A stretch of 64,000 nt of DNA from G963663315 sp965204925 (GTDB lineage: Bacteria > Pseudomonadota > Gammaproteobacteria > Arenicellales > Poriferihabitantaceae): assembly GCA_965204925.1 (NCBI GenBank), contig OZ242021.1, forward strand, positions 124,001 to 188,000, given 5' to 3'. Below, one piece after another: positions 51,378 to 59,617 of the stretch. Each line of letters begins with the position of its first letter. Positions within the stretch are counted from its first letter, which is position 1. The translations under genes were made by a program, and so were the position numbers. The notes under the pieces were generated by a model that was not told the DNA's origin, did not search any database, and saw only the letters and a program-made list of their open reading frames with translations.

Positions 51378-52943
51378 TCACCCCGCCCGCATCATCGCCA
51401 GATTGCGCTTGTCGCGGTCGAATACCAGGGCAAGCAGATGAACCTTGCTGTTGCCCGTGCGGTACTTGCCCGCATAATCCTTATCCCGCATCTGCACAAG
51501 CGCCTCCTCCAGCCTCGCCTGTACTTGCGCTTCCCGCGCTACCTTCAATTCCAGCACAAATACCTGACCACCACGCGCCAGGACCATGTCAGAACGACCC
51601 CGACTCGTGGAATCCTCAACCCGAATGTCCATACCCAGTATCACAAAACACGAATACAGCAGGGACGCATAATACCCCTCGCCATATTCTCCCGCTTCAC
51701 GAGCGCCCCATTGATACGGAATACCGGCGAAGAACGCCTGCAATTCCCGTTCAAATCCCGCAAAGTCGTTGCCGTCCAGCAAGGCAAGCAACGCCCTGCC
51801 GTACTCCGATACCCGCACTACATCCCCGGTAACCGCCTCCAGCAATTGCCGGTTCAGACTCAATCTCACTTCATGATTGGGATAGTCCAGTGTGTAGAAA
51901 ATACCCTCGGGACGATCTTCCTCATCCACAAGGGTCAGATAACCGCACTGGAATAACAGGGCGTTCAGATTGACCCGCTCAACCTCAAATGTGGACAGGT
52001 CGCTGTCGTACATATGCAGGTTCTCCAAATCCAGCGTATTGACCGCCCCGCTTGCCATGCGATCGTACAAAAAGGAAGGCGTGCCGGTCTCATACCACCA
52101 GGGTTTGAACTTGCGGTTGCTGAAATACAGCAGGATGTCGAACGGGTTGTAAACCTTCTCGTTCCCCAGCCAGTGGTAGCCGTTGTACCAGCGCCGGATT
52201 TCCTGCCGGTCGGATTCGGACACCCCCGCCATTTCCGCGGCAAACACCGTTTCAAGGTCATCCTCGGTATAACCGCAGATTGTGGCGTATTCAGGGTTCA
52301 GGCTGAGGTCGTAGAGGTTATTGAGTACCGAGAACAGGCTGACCTTCGAGTACATGCTGATGCCGGTGATAAACACGAAACGAATGTAGCGGGCGCAACC
52401 CTTGATCATGCCGTAGAAGCCGCGCAGATAATCACGGTTCTCACGCGCCAGTTCCTTGTTCTCCAGTACGTCCAGGATGGGTTTGTCGTATTCGTCTATC
52501 AGTACCACCACCTGCTGACCGGTAGCGCGATACAGACGGATAATCAGGTTCTGCAAGCGGTCGGGAGCGGTACAGGCTTCCACGGATGGCTGAACGCCCG
52601 CTTCTTCCTCATGCACAGCCAGTTGACTGAAAATGTTGCTCCTGAGATTCCCCGACTCGCTGTAGTTCGCGTCGAAGCTCAGACGCACCACCGGATGTTT
52701 GTTGTTCCAGTCCCAGCGCTCATGAATATAAAGCCCGCGGAATAACTCCTCGCTGCCGGCAAACAGTTCATGCAGGGTATCTATCAGCAAACTCTTGCCG
52801 AAACGCCGCGGACGCGACAGGAAGTAGTATCCGGGTCTGCGCGCCAGGTTCCAAGTATAGCGGGTTTTGTCCACATAGTAGAAATCCCACTCCCGAATAC
52901 TTCGGAAAGACGCCTCTCCTATCGGCAGTTCCAGTCTGTCCAT
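51378..52943 (-). CDS. AAA-ATPase-like/PD-(D/E)XK nuclease-like protein, copy 4
   Basis: The 521-residue product starts MDRLELPIGEASF. It has the same elements as the tandem copies 17 kb away: RPRRFGKS, LIDEYDKP and the C-terminal GRSD...ELK core. Its C-terminal part is closest to copy 3, its middle region is its own (SQLAVHEEEAGVQPSVEA), and its SNRKFKPWWYETG segment is closest to copy 2. The gene sits alone between 85-nt inverted repeats, unlike the tandem copies. No transposase is present, so movement would need help from elsewhere, or the protein itself might act in mobility; both ideas are inference. Confidence 0.85.
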   Translation of the reverse strand: MDRLELPIGEASFRSIREWDFYYVDKTRYTWNLARRPGYYFLSRPRRFGKSLLIDTLHELFAGSEELFRGLYIHERWDWNNKHPVVRLSFDANYSESGNLRSNIFSQLAVHEEEAGVQPSVEACTAPDRLQNLIIRLYRATGQQVVVLIDEYDKPILDVLENKELARENRDYLRGFYGMIKGCARYIRFVFITGISMYSKVSLFSVLNNLYDLSLNPEYATICGYTEDDLETVFAAEMAGVSESDRQEIRRWYNGYHWLGNEKVYNPFDILLYFSNRKFKPWWYETGTPSFLYDRMASGAVNTLDLENLHMYDSDLSTFEVERVNLNALLFQCGYLTLVDEEDRPEGIFYTLDYPNHEVRLSLNRQLLEAVTGDVVRVSEYGRALLALLDGNDFAGFERELQAFFAGIPYQWGAREAGEYGEGYYASLLYSCFVILGMDIRVEDSTSRGRSDMVLARGGQVFVLELKVAREAQVQARLEEALVQMRDKDYAGKYRTGNSKVHLLALVFDRDKRNLAMMRAG

Positions 52944-52971
52944 TCTCGTCTTTTGTCAGGGAAGGCTTGCG

Positions 52972-52977
52972 ATTATA
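52972..52977 (-). promoter_or_regulatory. Extended -10 element of ATPase copy 4
   Basis: Minus-strand TGCTATAAT about 30 bases before the start codon, a perfect -10 hexamer with the TGn extension, in the same position as in the tandem copies. Confidence 0.5.
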
Positions 52978-53094
52978 GCATTTTTCATTATCATAGCGGC
53001 TCTCGCGGAGCGCTCCACGCTACTATCCATTCCAACGATCATATCGCCTGCTCGCCTGTGCAATCAGGCGCCCTTCGACACTTCCTGATGCGAC

Positions 53095-53179
53095 AGCCTT
53101 GTCCGCATACCCCTGACGCATGCGCTTGCATCCGGAAATCCCGCCGAATCCACAGGGGGATGTCCCTGGCGGGAATTGC
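53095..53179. repeat. Right 85-nt inverted repeat flanking ATPase copy 4
   Basis: Partner of the repeat at 51237–51321 in opposite orientation; the distance from outer end to outer end is 1943 bp. No clear target-site duplication is visible outside the two arms. Confidence 0.85.
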
Positions 53180-53291
53180 CAGGTTCACAAACAAGTGAGA
53201 CTTCTATTTGAACTTTTCTGATCGGAACGAGTCCATTGCAGCATAAAATACGGGATATTCGCTCATTTACGCACACACCCATTATCGACCC

Positions 53292-53744
53292 ATGAATACC
53301 TTATACAAACGCATCCTGACTTTCATATCCCTGGTTCTGTTTTCTGCCGCATCCCACGCCGGCAAGGACGAAATCTATACTTCGTTTCTAAGCAAGGCCG
53401 GCGCCGGCGGCTACGATGTCGTGGCTTACTTCACCGACTCAAAGCCGGTGAAAGGGAATAAAAAGCTCAACGCCGAATACAAGAACGCAAAATGGTATTT
53501 TTCCACTGCCGGGAATCTTGAGCGGTTCAGGGAGAACCCGGACAAATATCTGCCGCAGTACGGCGGTTATTGCGCGTGGGCCGTGGCCGAGGGCTACCTG
53601 TACGCCGGAGATCCTTTGCAATGGTCCGTACACAACGACAAACTTTACCTGAATTATGACGCCGATGTACAGAAGAAATGGCTCGCAGACATGGAAAAGT
53701 TTATCGTGCAAGGCGACAGGAACTGGCCCGACATTCTGAACTGA
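53292..53744 (+). CDS. Secreted YHS-domain protein
   Basis: The 150-residue product has a signal peptide (cleavage likely after SHA, about residue 23) and a YHS-type domain: GGYDVVAYF, KWYFSTAGNLERFRENPDKYLPQYGGYCAWAVAEG. YHS domains are thought to bind metal or assist metalloproteins. Members of this group are small periplasmic proteins of unproven function. It converges on a cytochrome b561 gene, which fits a redox or metal-handling neighbourhood but does not prove it. Confidence 0.85.
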   Translation: MNTLYKRILTFISLVLFSAASHAGKDEIYTSFLSKAGAGGYDVVAYFTDSKPVKGNKKLNAEYKNAKWYFSTAGNLERFRENPDKYLPQYGGYCAWAVAEGYLYAGDPLQWSVHNDKLYLNYDADVQKKWLADMEKFIVQGDRNWPDILN

Positions 53745-53794
53745 TCGCGCGGCGCCGGATACCGGTTGGGCCTGCGGACGGAATCGCGGGAAGG

Positions 53795-54415
53795 TCACTC
53801 CCGCGGCTGTGCGTCTTTCGGGTCGCGGCGTTCCGGTTTCATCCGCACCAGTTTGCGGCCACTGAACATTGCCGCGATCAGATTTTCCCTTTTCCAGACA
53901 CGGTAGAATACCATCGCTCCAATATGCAGCCCGAACATGAGCAGTAACAACCTTGAATTCTGGTGATGGAGGTAAGTCATCTTCCCGACCATTGCCGATG
54001 AGAGGGTATCCGCCAGCGGCCCTTCATGGAAAAGTGCATCATCTTCTGCAAACAATCCGGTGCAAACCTGTACAGTCAGCAGAACCAGCATGACCAATAC
54101 AGAAAGCCCGCCCAGGGGAGAGTGTCCGGCAACCCCGCTCGGCTCGCGCCGAAACAGCGCCCGCAAGTAGGCGGCCAGCGCCCGGGGTCCCGGAACCAGC
54201 GCAACAAAGCGGATGGGCGGCGGCCCGGTCATGCCCCAAAAAATTCGGAACAACAGCAATCCGCCGGTACAGTAACCTGCATAAAAATGCCACTGCATCA
54301 GACTGAAAGTACGGAATTCACCCAGCAACCAGCCACCGATTACGGTCAGCGCCAACAGCCAATGCCAGATGCGGGTAACCGCATCCCATACCGGTACGGT
54401 TTGATAGCGACTCAC
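53795..54415 (-). CDS. Cytochrome b561-type membrane protein
   Basis: The 206-residue product has four hydrophobic segments and the pattern of the Ni-hydrogenase/b561 cytochrome family. It opens VPVWDAVTRIWHW (His18) and has QWHFYAGY (His43), GHSPLGGLSVL, and HHQNSRLLLLMFGLHIGAMVFYR with further heme-ligand histidines. It should carry two b hemes in the inner membrane and pass electrons between the quinone pool and a partner. The adjacent upstream gene on the same strand codes for a c-type cytochrome, the probable partner. Confidence 0.85.
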   Translation of the reverse strand: MSRYQTVPVWDAVTRIWHWLLALTVIGGWLLGEFRTFSLMQWHFYAGYCTGGLLLFRIFWGMTGPPPIRFVALVPGPRALAAYLRALFRREPSGVAGHSPLGGLSVLVMLVLLTVQVCTGLFAEDDALFHEGPLADTLSSAMVGKMTYLHHQNSRLLLLMFGLHIGAMVFYRVWKRENLIAAMFSGRKLVRMKPERRDPKDAQPRE

Positions 54416-54484
54416 AAAATGGACAAAGGGCCTAACTGGTTCGAATATCCGGCGCAGGCGAAAGCGCTGCCCGGAAGCCCGGCG

Positions 54485-54967
54485 TCAGTAATGCTTCTCG
54501 GCCCGAAAATCGTCGTGGCACCCCTTGCAGGACTGCCCGACATCACCGATTACGGAGCGCAACGCTCCCAGCCCGTTTCCCGCAGCCTCGTCGAGAGCGG
54601 TGACTGCATCCACATACGCCTTCCCCCTGTCTGCGATAGCGGGCCAGGTCGTCCAGATTTCCGGCAAGGCCCGGGTATCATCGGGCCAAGCCTCATTGTC
54701 GGAACCGGCAGGCCACATACGACCATTATTCACCGTAGTCATAATCAATAAATTGCGGGCCAGCGTTGCCGCCATTTCCGCATCGTATTCAATATCACCC
54801 TTCGCCATAGCGAACAGCGGTCCGGCATTGAAGCTGCGCAGCTCCATTTCGGAAATCCGCGCCTCGACCGCCTTCAGCAAAGGATCACGGTCAGCCCCGT
54901 GGGCTATAATAATGCCACCGGGAGCAAGCATCAAAATCAAAACTGTAATTCCGACCCGTTTCTTCAT
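54485..54967 (-). CDS. Cytochrome c (c'/c556 type)
   Basis: The 160-residue product has a signal peptide ending near AHGAD and a single C-terminal heme-binding motif CKGCH (residues 147–151) followed by DDFRAEKHY. The heme site at the very C-terminus and the helical body (LLKAVEARISEME, AATLARNLLIMTTVNNGRMWPAGSD) are typical of the cytochrome c556/c' group. It is located 69 bases upstream of the b561 gene on the same strand and probably forms a small electron-transfer pair with it. Confidence 0.87.
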   Translation of the reverse strand: MKKRVGITVLILMLAPGGIIIAHGADRDPLLKAVEARISEMELRSFNAGPLFAMAKGDIEYDAEMAATLARNLLIMTTVNNGRMWPAGSDNEAWPDDTRALPEIWTTWPAIADRGKAYVDAVTALDEAAGNGLGALRSVIGDVGQSCKGCHDDFRAEKHY

Positions 54968-55038
54968 ACTGCCATCCTCCAGGAAGTCTGTTTGCCAATC
55001 TTACTCCTTTACACCGGCTTCTGTCCACTTGGCCCGGT

Positions 55039-55044
55039 TATAAT
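55039..55044 (+). promoter_or_regulatory. Possible -10 box upstream of ettA
   Basis: TATAAT 36 bases before the GTG start in the interval shared with the divergent cytochrome c gene. The -35 region is weak. Confidence 0.3.
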
Positions 55045-55079
55045 AGCGCGTCAATTTCTTACAGTTGTGAGGTACGCCG

Positions 55080-56741
55080 GTGGCGCAATACGTTTTTACG
55101 ATGAACGGGGTGGGCAAGGTTGTCCCACCCAACAAACAGATACTCGGGAACATCCACCTGAGTTTCTTCCCCGGAGCGAAAATCGGCGTTCTGGGATACA
55201 ACGGCGCGGGCAAATCCACCCTGTTGAAAATCATGGCCGGCCTGGATACCGAAATCATCGGAGAAGCCCGCCCCCAACCCGGCCTGAACATCGGGTATCT
55301 GGCCCAGGAACCGGAACTCGACGAATCAAAAGATGTGCGCGGAGTTGTGGAAGAGGCCATGTCGGGAATCAAACAGGCTCTTGAGAAGCTGGATGCGGTT
55401 TATCTCGCTTATGGCGAGCCGGATGCGGATTTTGATGCCCTGGCGAAAGAACAGACCCGACTGGAAAACATCGTACAGGCGGCAGACGGCCATAACCTGG
55501 AGCATAAATTTGAAATCTCGGCAGAAGCGCTGCGCCTGCCCCCCTGGAAGGCCAAGGTCAGTACCCTGTCCGGCGGTGAACGTCGTCGTGTGGCGCTTTG
55601 CAGGCTGTTGCTTGCCAATCCCGACATGCTGATTCTGGACGAACCGACCAACCATCTGGATGCGGAATCGGTGGCATGGCTGGAACGCTATCTCCATGAA
55701 TTCGAAGGAACCGTTATTGCCGTGACCCATGATCGGTACTTTCTCGACAATGTGACAGGCTGGATTCTGGAACTGGACCGCGGGCAGGGCATCCCCTGGC
55801 AGGGAAATTACTCATCCTGGCTCAGGCAAAAGGAAAAGCGTCTGCAACAGGAGCAAAAATCCGAGAGCGCGCGCCTGAAAAGCATCCGCAACGAACTGGA
55901 GTGGGTTCGTTCAAACCCGAAGGGGCGTCACACAAAAAGCAAGGCCAGGATCAAGCGGTTTGAAGAACTGAACTCGACTGATTACCAGAAACGGGCCGAG
56001 ACCAATGAAATCTGCATCCCGCCGGGGCCGCGCCTCGGCGACCAGGTCATCGAAGCGCACAATATCTCGAAATCCTGCGGCAACAATCTGCTCTATGAGA
56101 ATGTCAGCTTCAACCTTCCCAAAGGCGGGATTGTCGGCATTATCGGTCCCAACGGGGCTGGAAAAACGACACTGTTCCGCATGATGACGGGGCAGGAGCC
56201 TCCCACATCCGGGCACTTCCGGATCGGGGAATCGGTAAAAATCAGCTATATCGATCAGTCACGGGATTCTTTGGATAACGATAAAACCGTATTCGAGGAA
56301 ATTTCGGGGAAGCGGGACATCATGCTGGTCAATGGACACGAGGTCCATGCACGGCGTTATGCGGGGCGCTTCAATTTCAAGGGAGCGGATCAACAGAAAA
56401 AAGTCGGTCAGCTATCCGGCGGAGAAAGAAACCGGGTACATCTTGCAAAACTGCTGGCCAGCGGCGGTAATTTGCTGCTACTGGACGAACCGACCAATGA
56501 TCTGGATGTGGAAACCCTGCGGGCGCTGGAACAGGCCATTCTGGATTTCCCGGGGTGCGCGGCGGTCATCTCGCACGACCGCTGGTTTCTGGACCGAATC
56601 GCCACCCATATCCTGGCATTCGAGGGAAACTCGCAGGTTACCTGATTCGACGGCAATTATAGTGACTATGAAGAGGACTACAAACGTCGCTTCGGGGACA
56701 CGATCAAGCCCGCAAGAATCAAGTACAAACGATTGAAATAA
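55080..56741 (+). CDS. ettA: Energy-dependent translational throttle protein EttA, with in-frame UGA
   Basis: EttA is an ABC-F ATPase that binds the ribosomal E site and gates entry into elongation according to ATP/ADP. The reading frame starts at GTG (55080, with GAGG upstream). It has Walker A GYNGAGKST (39–47), signature LSGGERRRVAL, Walker B LILDEPTNHLD, the arm and linker rich in KEKRLQQEQK, then GPNGAGKTT, LSGGERNRVHL and LLDEPTNDLD. At 56643–56645 a TGA interrupts the frame, and the next 31 codons (FDGNYSDYEEDYKRRFGD...IKYKRLK) are the normal EttA C-terminus ending at TAA 56741. Relatives have Trp or Phe at this spot, so TGG to TGA is the simplest change. Including it, the length is ~553, as in E. 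coli (555). Confidence 0.88.
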
Positions 56742-56792
56742 GCTGTTTTTCTTCTCTGATGCTGCCGGAACACTGTTCATTAGCCGGCTGCT

Positions 56793-57443
56793 TCACCAGC
56801 CCGCCTGAACATGATCAACCCTGGCGACAAAGATTCCCGACACCGTCACAGCAGGAAACAATCCCTCCAGAAGCTCCTTGTATGCCGCATAATGCGCTCC
56901 CGAGGTCAGCACGTCATCCAGTAGAATCACCAGGGGGCTCGGCCGGTAATCATCGTCGCGAACTGTTGTTCTCATATTTTCTTTCAATTGCTCCTTGGTT
57001 GGCCTGATCCGGGACAAATGCGAAGCCGGAACCGACTTTTTTATCACGAACAACTCGCACACCTCCACACAATCCAGTCTTGCCGCCATTCGATTACAAA
57101 TTTGCAGCATCCGGTCATCGTGATCCGGCTCCCCGATTCTCTTTGAAGGAGGGATCGGCGCCAGAGTGATCCTCTTGCCGGAGAAAAGCCTTCTGACGGA
57201 AAACGCCAGAATCGACGCGATCCGGGCTATGGCTTCATTCTTGGCTTGCCAGGCATCCGGGTTTGAGTATCGGGTACCGGGTTCCCTTTTCAGATCAAGA
57301 ACAATCCGGTTCAGGCTGCAACCCTCAAAGCCCGCCCCTGAATGATAAAAACCCAGGCAATAACACTGATCCGACCGCTCCAGATAGTGATAACTCCGGG
57401 TTTGCTCCGGATGGATCCGGTTCAACTCATATTGTTCGTCCAT
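56793..57443 (-). CDS. Phosphoribosyltransferase-like protein
   Basis: The 216-residue product has a C-terminal PRPP-binding loop, VILLDDVLTSGAHYAAYKELL, and an upstream APIPPSKRIG segment, so it has the type I PRTase fold in the manner of ComF-like proteins. The N-terminal part (YHYLERSDQCYCLGFYH, LNRIVLDLKREPGTRY) is unfamiliar and lacks the zinc-finger cysteines of ComF. Similar stand-alone proteins occur in phage-defence and nucleotide-salvage settings; no role can be assigned here. It converges on ettA. Confidence 0.6.
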   Translation of the reverse strand: MDEQYELNRIHPEQTRSYHYLERSDQCYCLGFYHSGAGFEGCSLNRIVLDLKREPGTRYSNPDAWQAKNEAIARIASILAFSVRRLFSGKRITLAPIPPSKRIGEPDHDDRMLQICNRMAARLDCVEVCELFVIKKSVPASHLSRIRPTKEQLKENMRTTVRDDDYRPSPLVILLDDVLTSGAHYAAYKELLEGLFPAVTVSGIFVARVDHVQAGW

Positions 57444-57510
57444 TATCCTGTGACAGGCTCACGGCATCCCCGGGGCGAACCTGTGTATTATTCATTGCCC
57501 GACAGCTGAT

Positions 57511-57993
57511 TCACTCGCCGCGGACCGGTTTCGGAGCGTCCACGCGGACAGTCACGATATCCGTATCATGGTACTGCTGATGCAGAACGGAAGACGCGAC
57601 ATGGCGCAACAGACGGAGCGATATCTCCTTTTCCACGACGGGAGCGTCAACGGCCCGCTCACTGAGCAGCGCGATTTGATCCTGGAGGTTGCCTTCACCG
57701 CTGGCAGCCACGAACTCGAGCGCTGCGCCGCCGTCTTCCTTGCGCGCGACCAGACTCAGCTTGCGGGATTCACGCCCTGCAGCCTCTTCGTCTTTTTGCA
57801 GGAGCGTCAGCAACGTTTCCTCACTGGCTATGTCGAGCCGGGTCTTCATCGCCTGATTCCAGCCATTGCGGGAGGCGAATGTTTCCAGAAACCGCCGGAT
57901 ATTCGGCAACGCCGCAGTATTCAGTTGCGTCTCGATCCGGTCACCCCGGGATGCGCCCAGCCTCTGGAACAGGGTCAGAATGATCGCGCTCAA
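57511..57993 (-). CDS. C-terminal cytoplasmic domain of the NCS2 permease (separated by frameshift)
   Basis: This 160-codon frame is the natural continuation of the permease at 57990–59273. From memory some bacterial xanthine/uracil permeases carry a soluble tail with the pattern ETQLNTAALPNIRRFLETFASRNGWN, EETLLTLLQ, ALEFVAASGEGNLQDQIALL and LRLLRHVASSVLHQQYHDTDIVTVRV, which looks related to histidine-kinase-type ATPase folds. The apparent start is a TTG inside the GGLSAIILTLF segment that belongs to the last membrane helix, so it is not a real start. Regulation of transport is a guess. Confidence 0.75.
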   Translation of the reverse strand: MSAIILTLFQRLGASRGDRIETQLNTAALPNIRRFLETFASRNGWNQAMKTRLDIASEETLLTLLQKDEEAAGRESRKLSLVARKEDGGAALEFVAASGEGNLQDQIALLSERAVDAPVVEKEISLRLLRHVASSVLHQQYHDTDIVTVRVDAPKPVRGE

Positions 57994-59273
57994 ACCGCCG
58001 GCCGTAATTCCATTTTGCAGGAATCCCCCCGCGAATTCGGAGAAAATTCGGGGAAAATCACCTGGGCTTCGAAGCCGGATCCTATCCAGAAAGAGACTCC
58101 GGCGATCAGGCCAATACGATAGTTGATGCCGTCCTGGATGACCATTTTCATGCCGAGTATGAAGATCAGCGCCAGAATCACGGTAACATAGGCGGCAACC
58201 ACCTGATCCGGAACAGCGAGGATGACGGCGAGCGCCTTGGGCAGAAACGCCAGCACGACGAATAACGCGCCAGTGGCGATACCAACGCTGCGCGCTCCGA
58301 CCCCGGTCAGTTCGACTACGGCGATACTGGTCGAATAAGTGGTATTCGGCACCGTCCCGGCCAGACCGGACAACAGGTTACCCACTCCGTCTGCCCCGAC
58401 CGCGCCTTGTACCGCGCGGAAGTCCACTGCCCGCGGCTTGCGCCAGGAGACGTGCTGGATGGCGATGGAATCGCCAATCGTTTCTACGGCGCCGACCAGC
58501 GTGACGAACACGAATGCGGGAAGCAGCTTCCAGAAAACCGGACCGAAACTAAAGTCCAGGCCGGGCCAGTTGCCATGCGGCAAACCGACCCATGAGGCGT
58601 TGGCCACAAGGTCGTAATTATAAGTACCGAAAAATCCGGCGACCACCGAGCCGACAACAACGCCAATGACCGGTACCCAGAGTCTGGTCTGCCCCCTCGC
58701 TTTCAGCGCCAGACCGACGATCACAGCCAGGGTAACCAGGGCAGTCACGGGCGCGGCAAATTCGGCGGCGTCTTGCGGCGCCCTGTTCAGCATGTCGAAG
58801 ATGATCGGCATCACCGTAACGGGTATCAGCATGAGTACCGTTCCGGCAACTGTCGGAGTCAGAATTTGCCGCAACAGTGACAATCGTGTAGCGAGCATAA
58901 ACTGGAAAAGTGAAGAAATAACCACGAGTGTGGCGAGCATCGCCGGACCGCCTTCGGCAATAGCTGTGATAGAAACTGCGATAAAGGCCCCCGAAGTGCC
59001 CATCATAAGCACATAACCCGCGCCAAAGCGGCCAATCCGCACTGCCTGCAACACAGTGGTCGCCCCCGCCACGAGGACCGCGGCAAACACCGCCCACGAC
59101 ACGAGGGACTCGCCCCCGCCTGCCGCCCGCACTACGATTGCCGGCGTCAGTACCAGGCCGGCAACGGTGATAGCGGCAAGCTGGAAACCGAGACCCAGCG
59201 CAAGGCCCGCGGGTGGGCTTTCATCAGGCTGATAACGAACGCCTGAGCGATAATCGGAATCTTTGCCTGCCAT
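57990..59273 (-). CDS. Xanthine/uracil (NCS2/NAT) permease, frameshifted near its 3' end
   Basis: The 427-codon frame is a polytopic purine or pyrimidine importer. It has the NAT-family motifs VETIGDSIAIQHVSW and GTVPNTTYSTSIAVVELTGVGARSVG, and about twelve hydrophobic segments. The last ~18 residues (from about SPNSRGDSC) are out of frame. Adding one T to the T-run opposite 58043–58046 restores EFFSEFAGGFLQNGITAGGLSAIILTLF and joins it to the frame ending at 57511, for a total of ~585 residues. The break falls in a short homopolymer, so sequencing error is as likely as mutation. The gene starts 22 bases after tRNA-Lys on the same strand and may be cotranscribed with it. Confidence 0.85.
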   Translation of the reverse strand: MAGKDSDYRSGVRYQPDESPPAGLALGLGFQLAAITVAGLVLTPAIVVRAAGGGESLVSWAVFAAVLVAGATTVLQAVRIGRFGAGYVLMMGTSGAFIAVSITAIAEGGPAMLATLVVISSLFQFMLATRLSLLRQILTPTVAGTVLMLIPVTVMPIIFDMLNRAPQDAAEFAAPVTALVTLAVIVGLALKARGQTRLWVPVIGVVVGSVVAGFFGTYNYDLVANASWVGLPHGNWPGLDFSFGPVFWKLLPAFVFVTLVGAVETIGDSIAIQHVSWRKPRAVDFRAVQGAVGADGVGNLLSGLAGTVPNTTYSTSIAVVELTGVGARSVGIATGALFVVLAFLPKALAVILAVPDQVVAAYVTVILALIFILGMKMVIQDGINYRIGLIAGVSFWIGSGFEAQVIFPEFSPNSRGDSCKMELRPAV

Positions 59274-59295
59274 AAATCAAGTCCAGGATATAAAG

Positions 59296-59371
59296 TGGTG
59301 GGGCGTACAGGATTCGAACCTGTGACCACCTGATTAAAAGTCAGATGCTCTACCAGCTGAGCTAACGCCCC
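59296..59371 (-). tRNA. tRNA-Lys (anticodon UUU), CCA encoded
   Basis: The minus strand folds as a standard 76-nt tRNA. The acceptor stem is GGGGCGT paired with ACGCCCC, the D loop contains AGCTCAGCTGGTAGAGC, the anticodon loop is CTTTTAA with UUU, the T loop is GGTTCGAATCC, and discriminator A is followed by encoded CCA (59296–59298). Confidence 0.97.
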
Positions 59372-59408
59372 GTTCGGGTTATTCGCAAAATGGCCGGAAG
59401 AAAGCGGG

Positions 59409-59437
59409 ATTATCCTGTTATCAAAATCCCTTGTCAA
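59409..59437 (-). promoter_or_regulatory. Promoter of tRNA-Lys
   Basis: Minus-strand TTGACA (59432–59437), 17-base spacer, GATAAT (59409–59414), about 38 bases before the tRNA 5' end. The -35 box is perfect. It probably also serves the permease gene downstream. The remainder of 59372–59617 shows no other clear feature. Confidence 0.75.
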
Positions 59438-59617
59438 ACAGTATATTCCCGCCGGTCATTCTCATTCCGGTTGTGGTCTCCGGTAGTTCGGGCGCCTTTC
59501 TGTGCGAAGAGGCCAGGTATCGGGGAGAGAATGGCAATCCGTTCAACCGCCCGCCGCTAAAAACAGATACAATGGAACAGCAATACATACTGTCCATTTA
59601 TCGGTGAATTTTCTGCC

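Larger units (their letters stand above)
52944..53291. other. Intergenic region between ATPase copy 4 and the YHS gene
   Basis: It holds the extended -10 element of copy 4 near its left end and the right 85-nt inverted repeat. The last ~110 bases should include the promoter of the YHS gene, but no clear pair of boxes is visible. No coding sequence or RNA gene is seen. Confidence 0.5.

Noticed and set aside
51237..53179. Classical insertion sequence
   Set aside because: Arms are far longer than usual IS ends, no transposase with DDE or HUH motif is enclosed, and no target duplication is visible; I report it only as an inverted-repeat-flanked unit.
56643..56645. UGA recoded as tryptophan or selenocysteine genome-wide
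   Set aside because: UGA ends several neighbouring genes at the expected length, one directly followed by the next start (proC to yggT). No SECIS-like context was sought or seen, so a single mutation, error or local readthrough is simpler.
57990..57993. TTG start for an independent protein behind the permease
   Set aside because: The codon sits inside a segment (GGLSAIILTLF) that belongs to the permease's last helix in the corrected frame.
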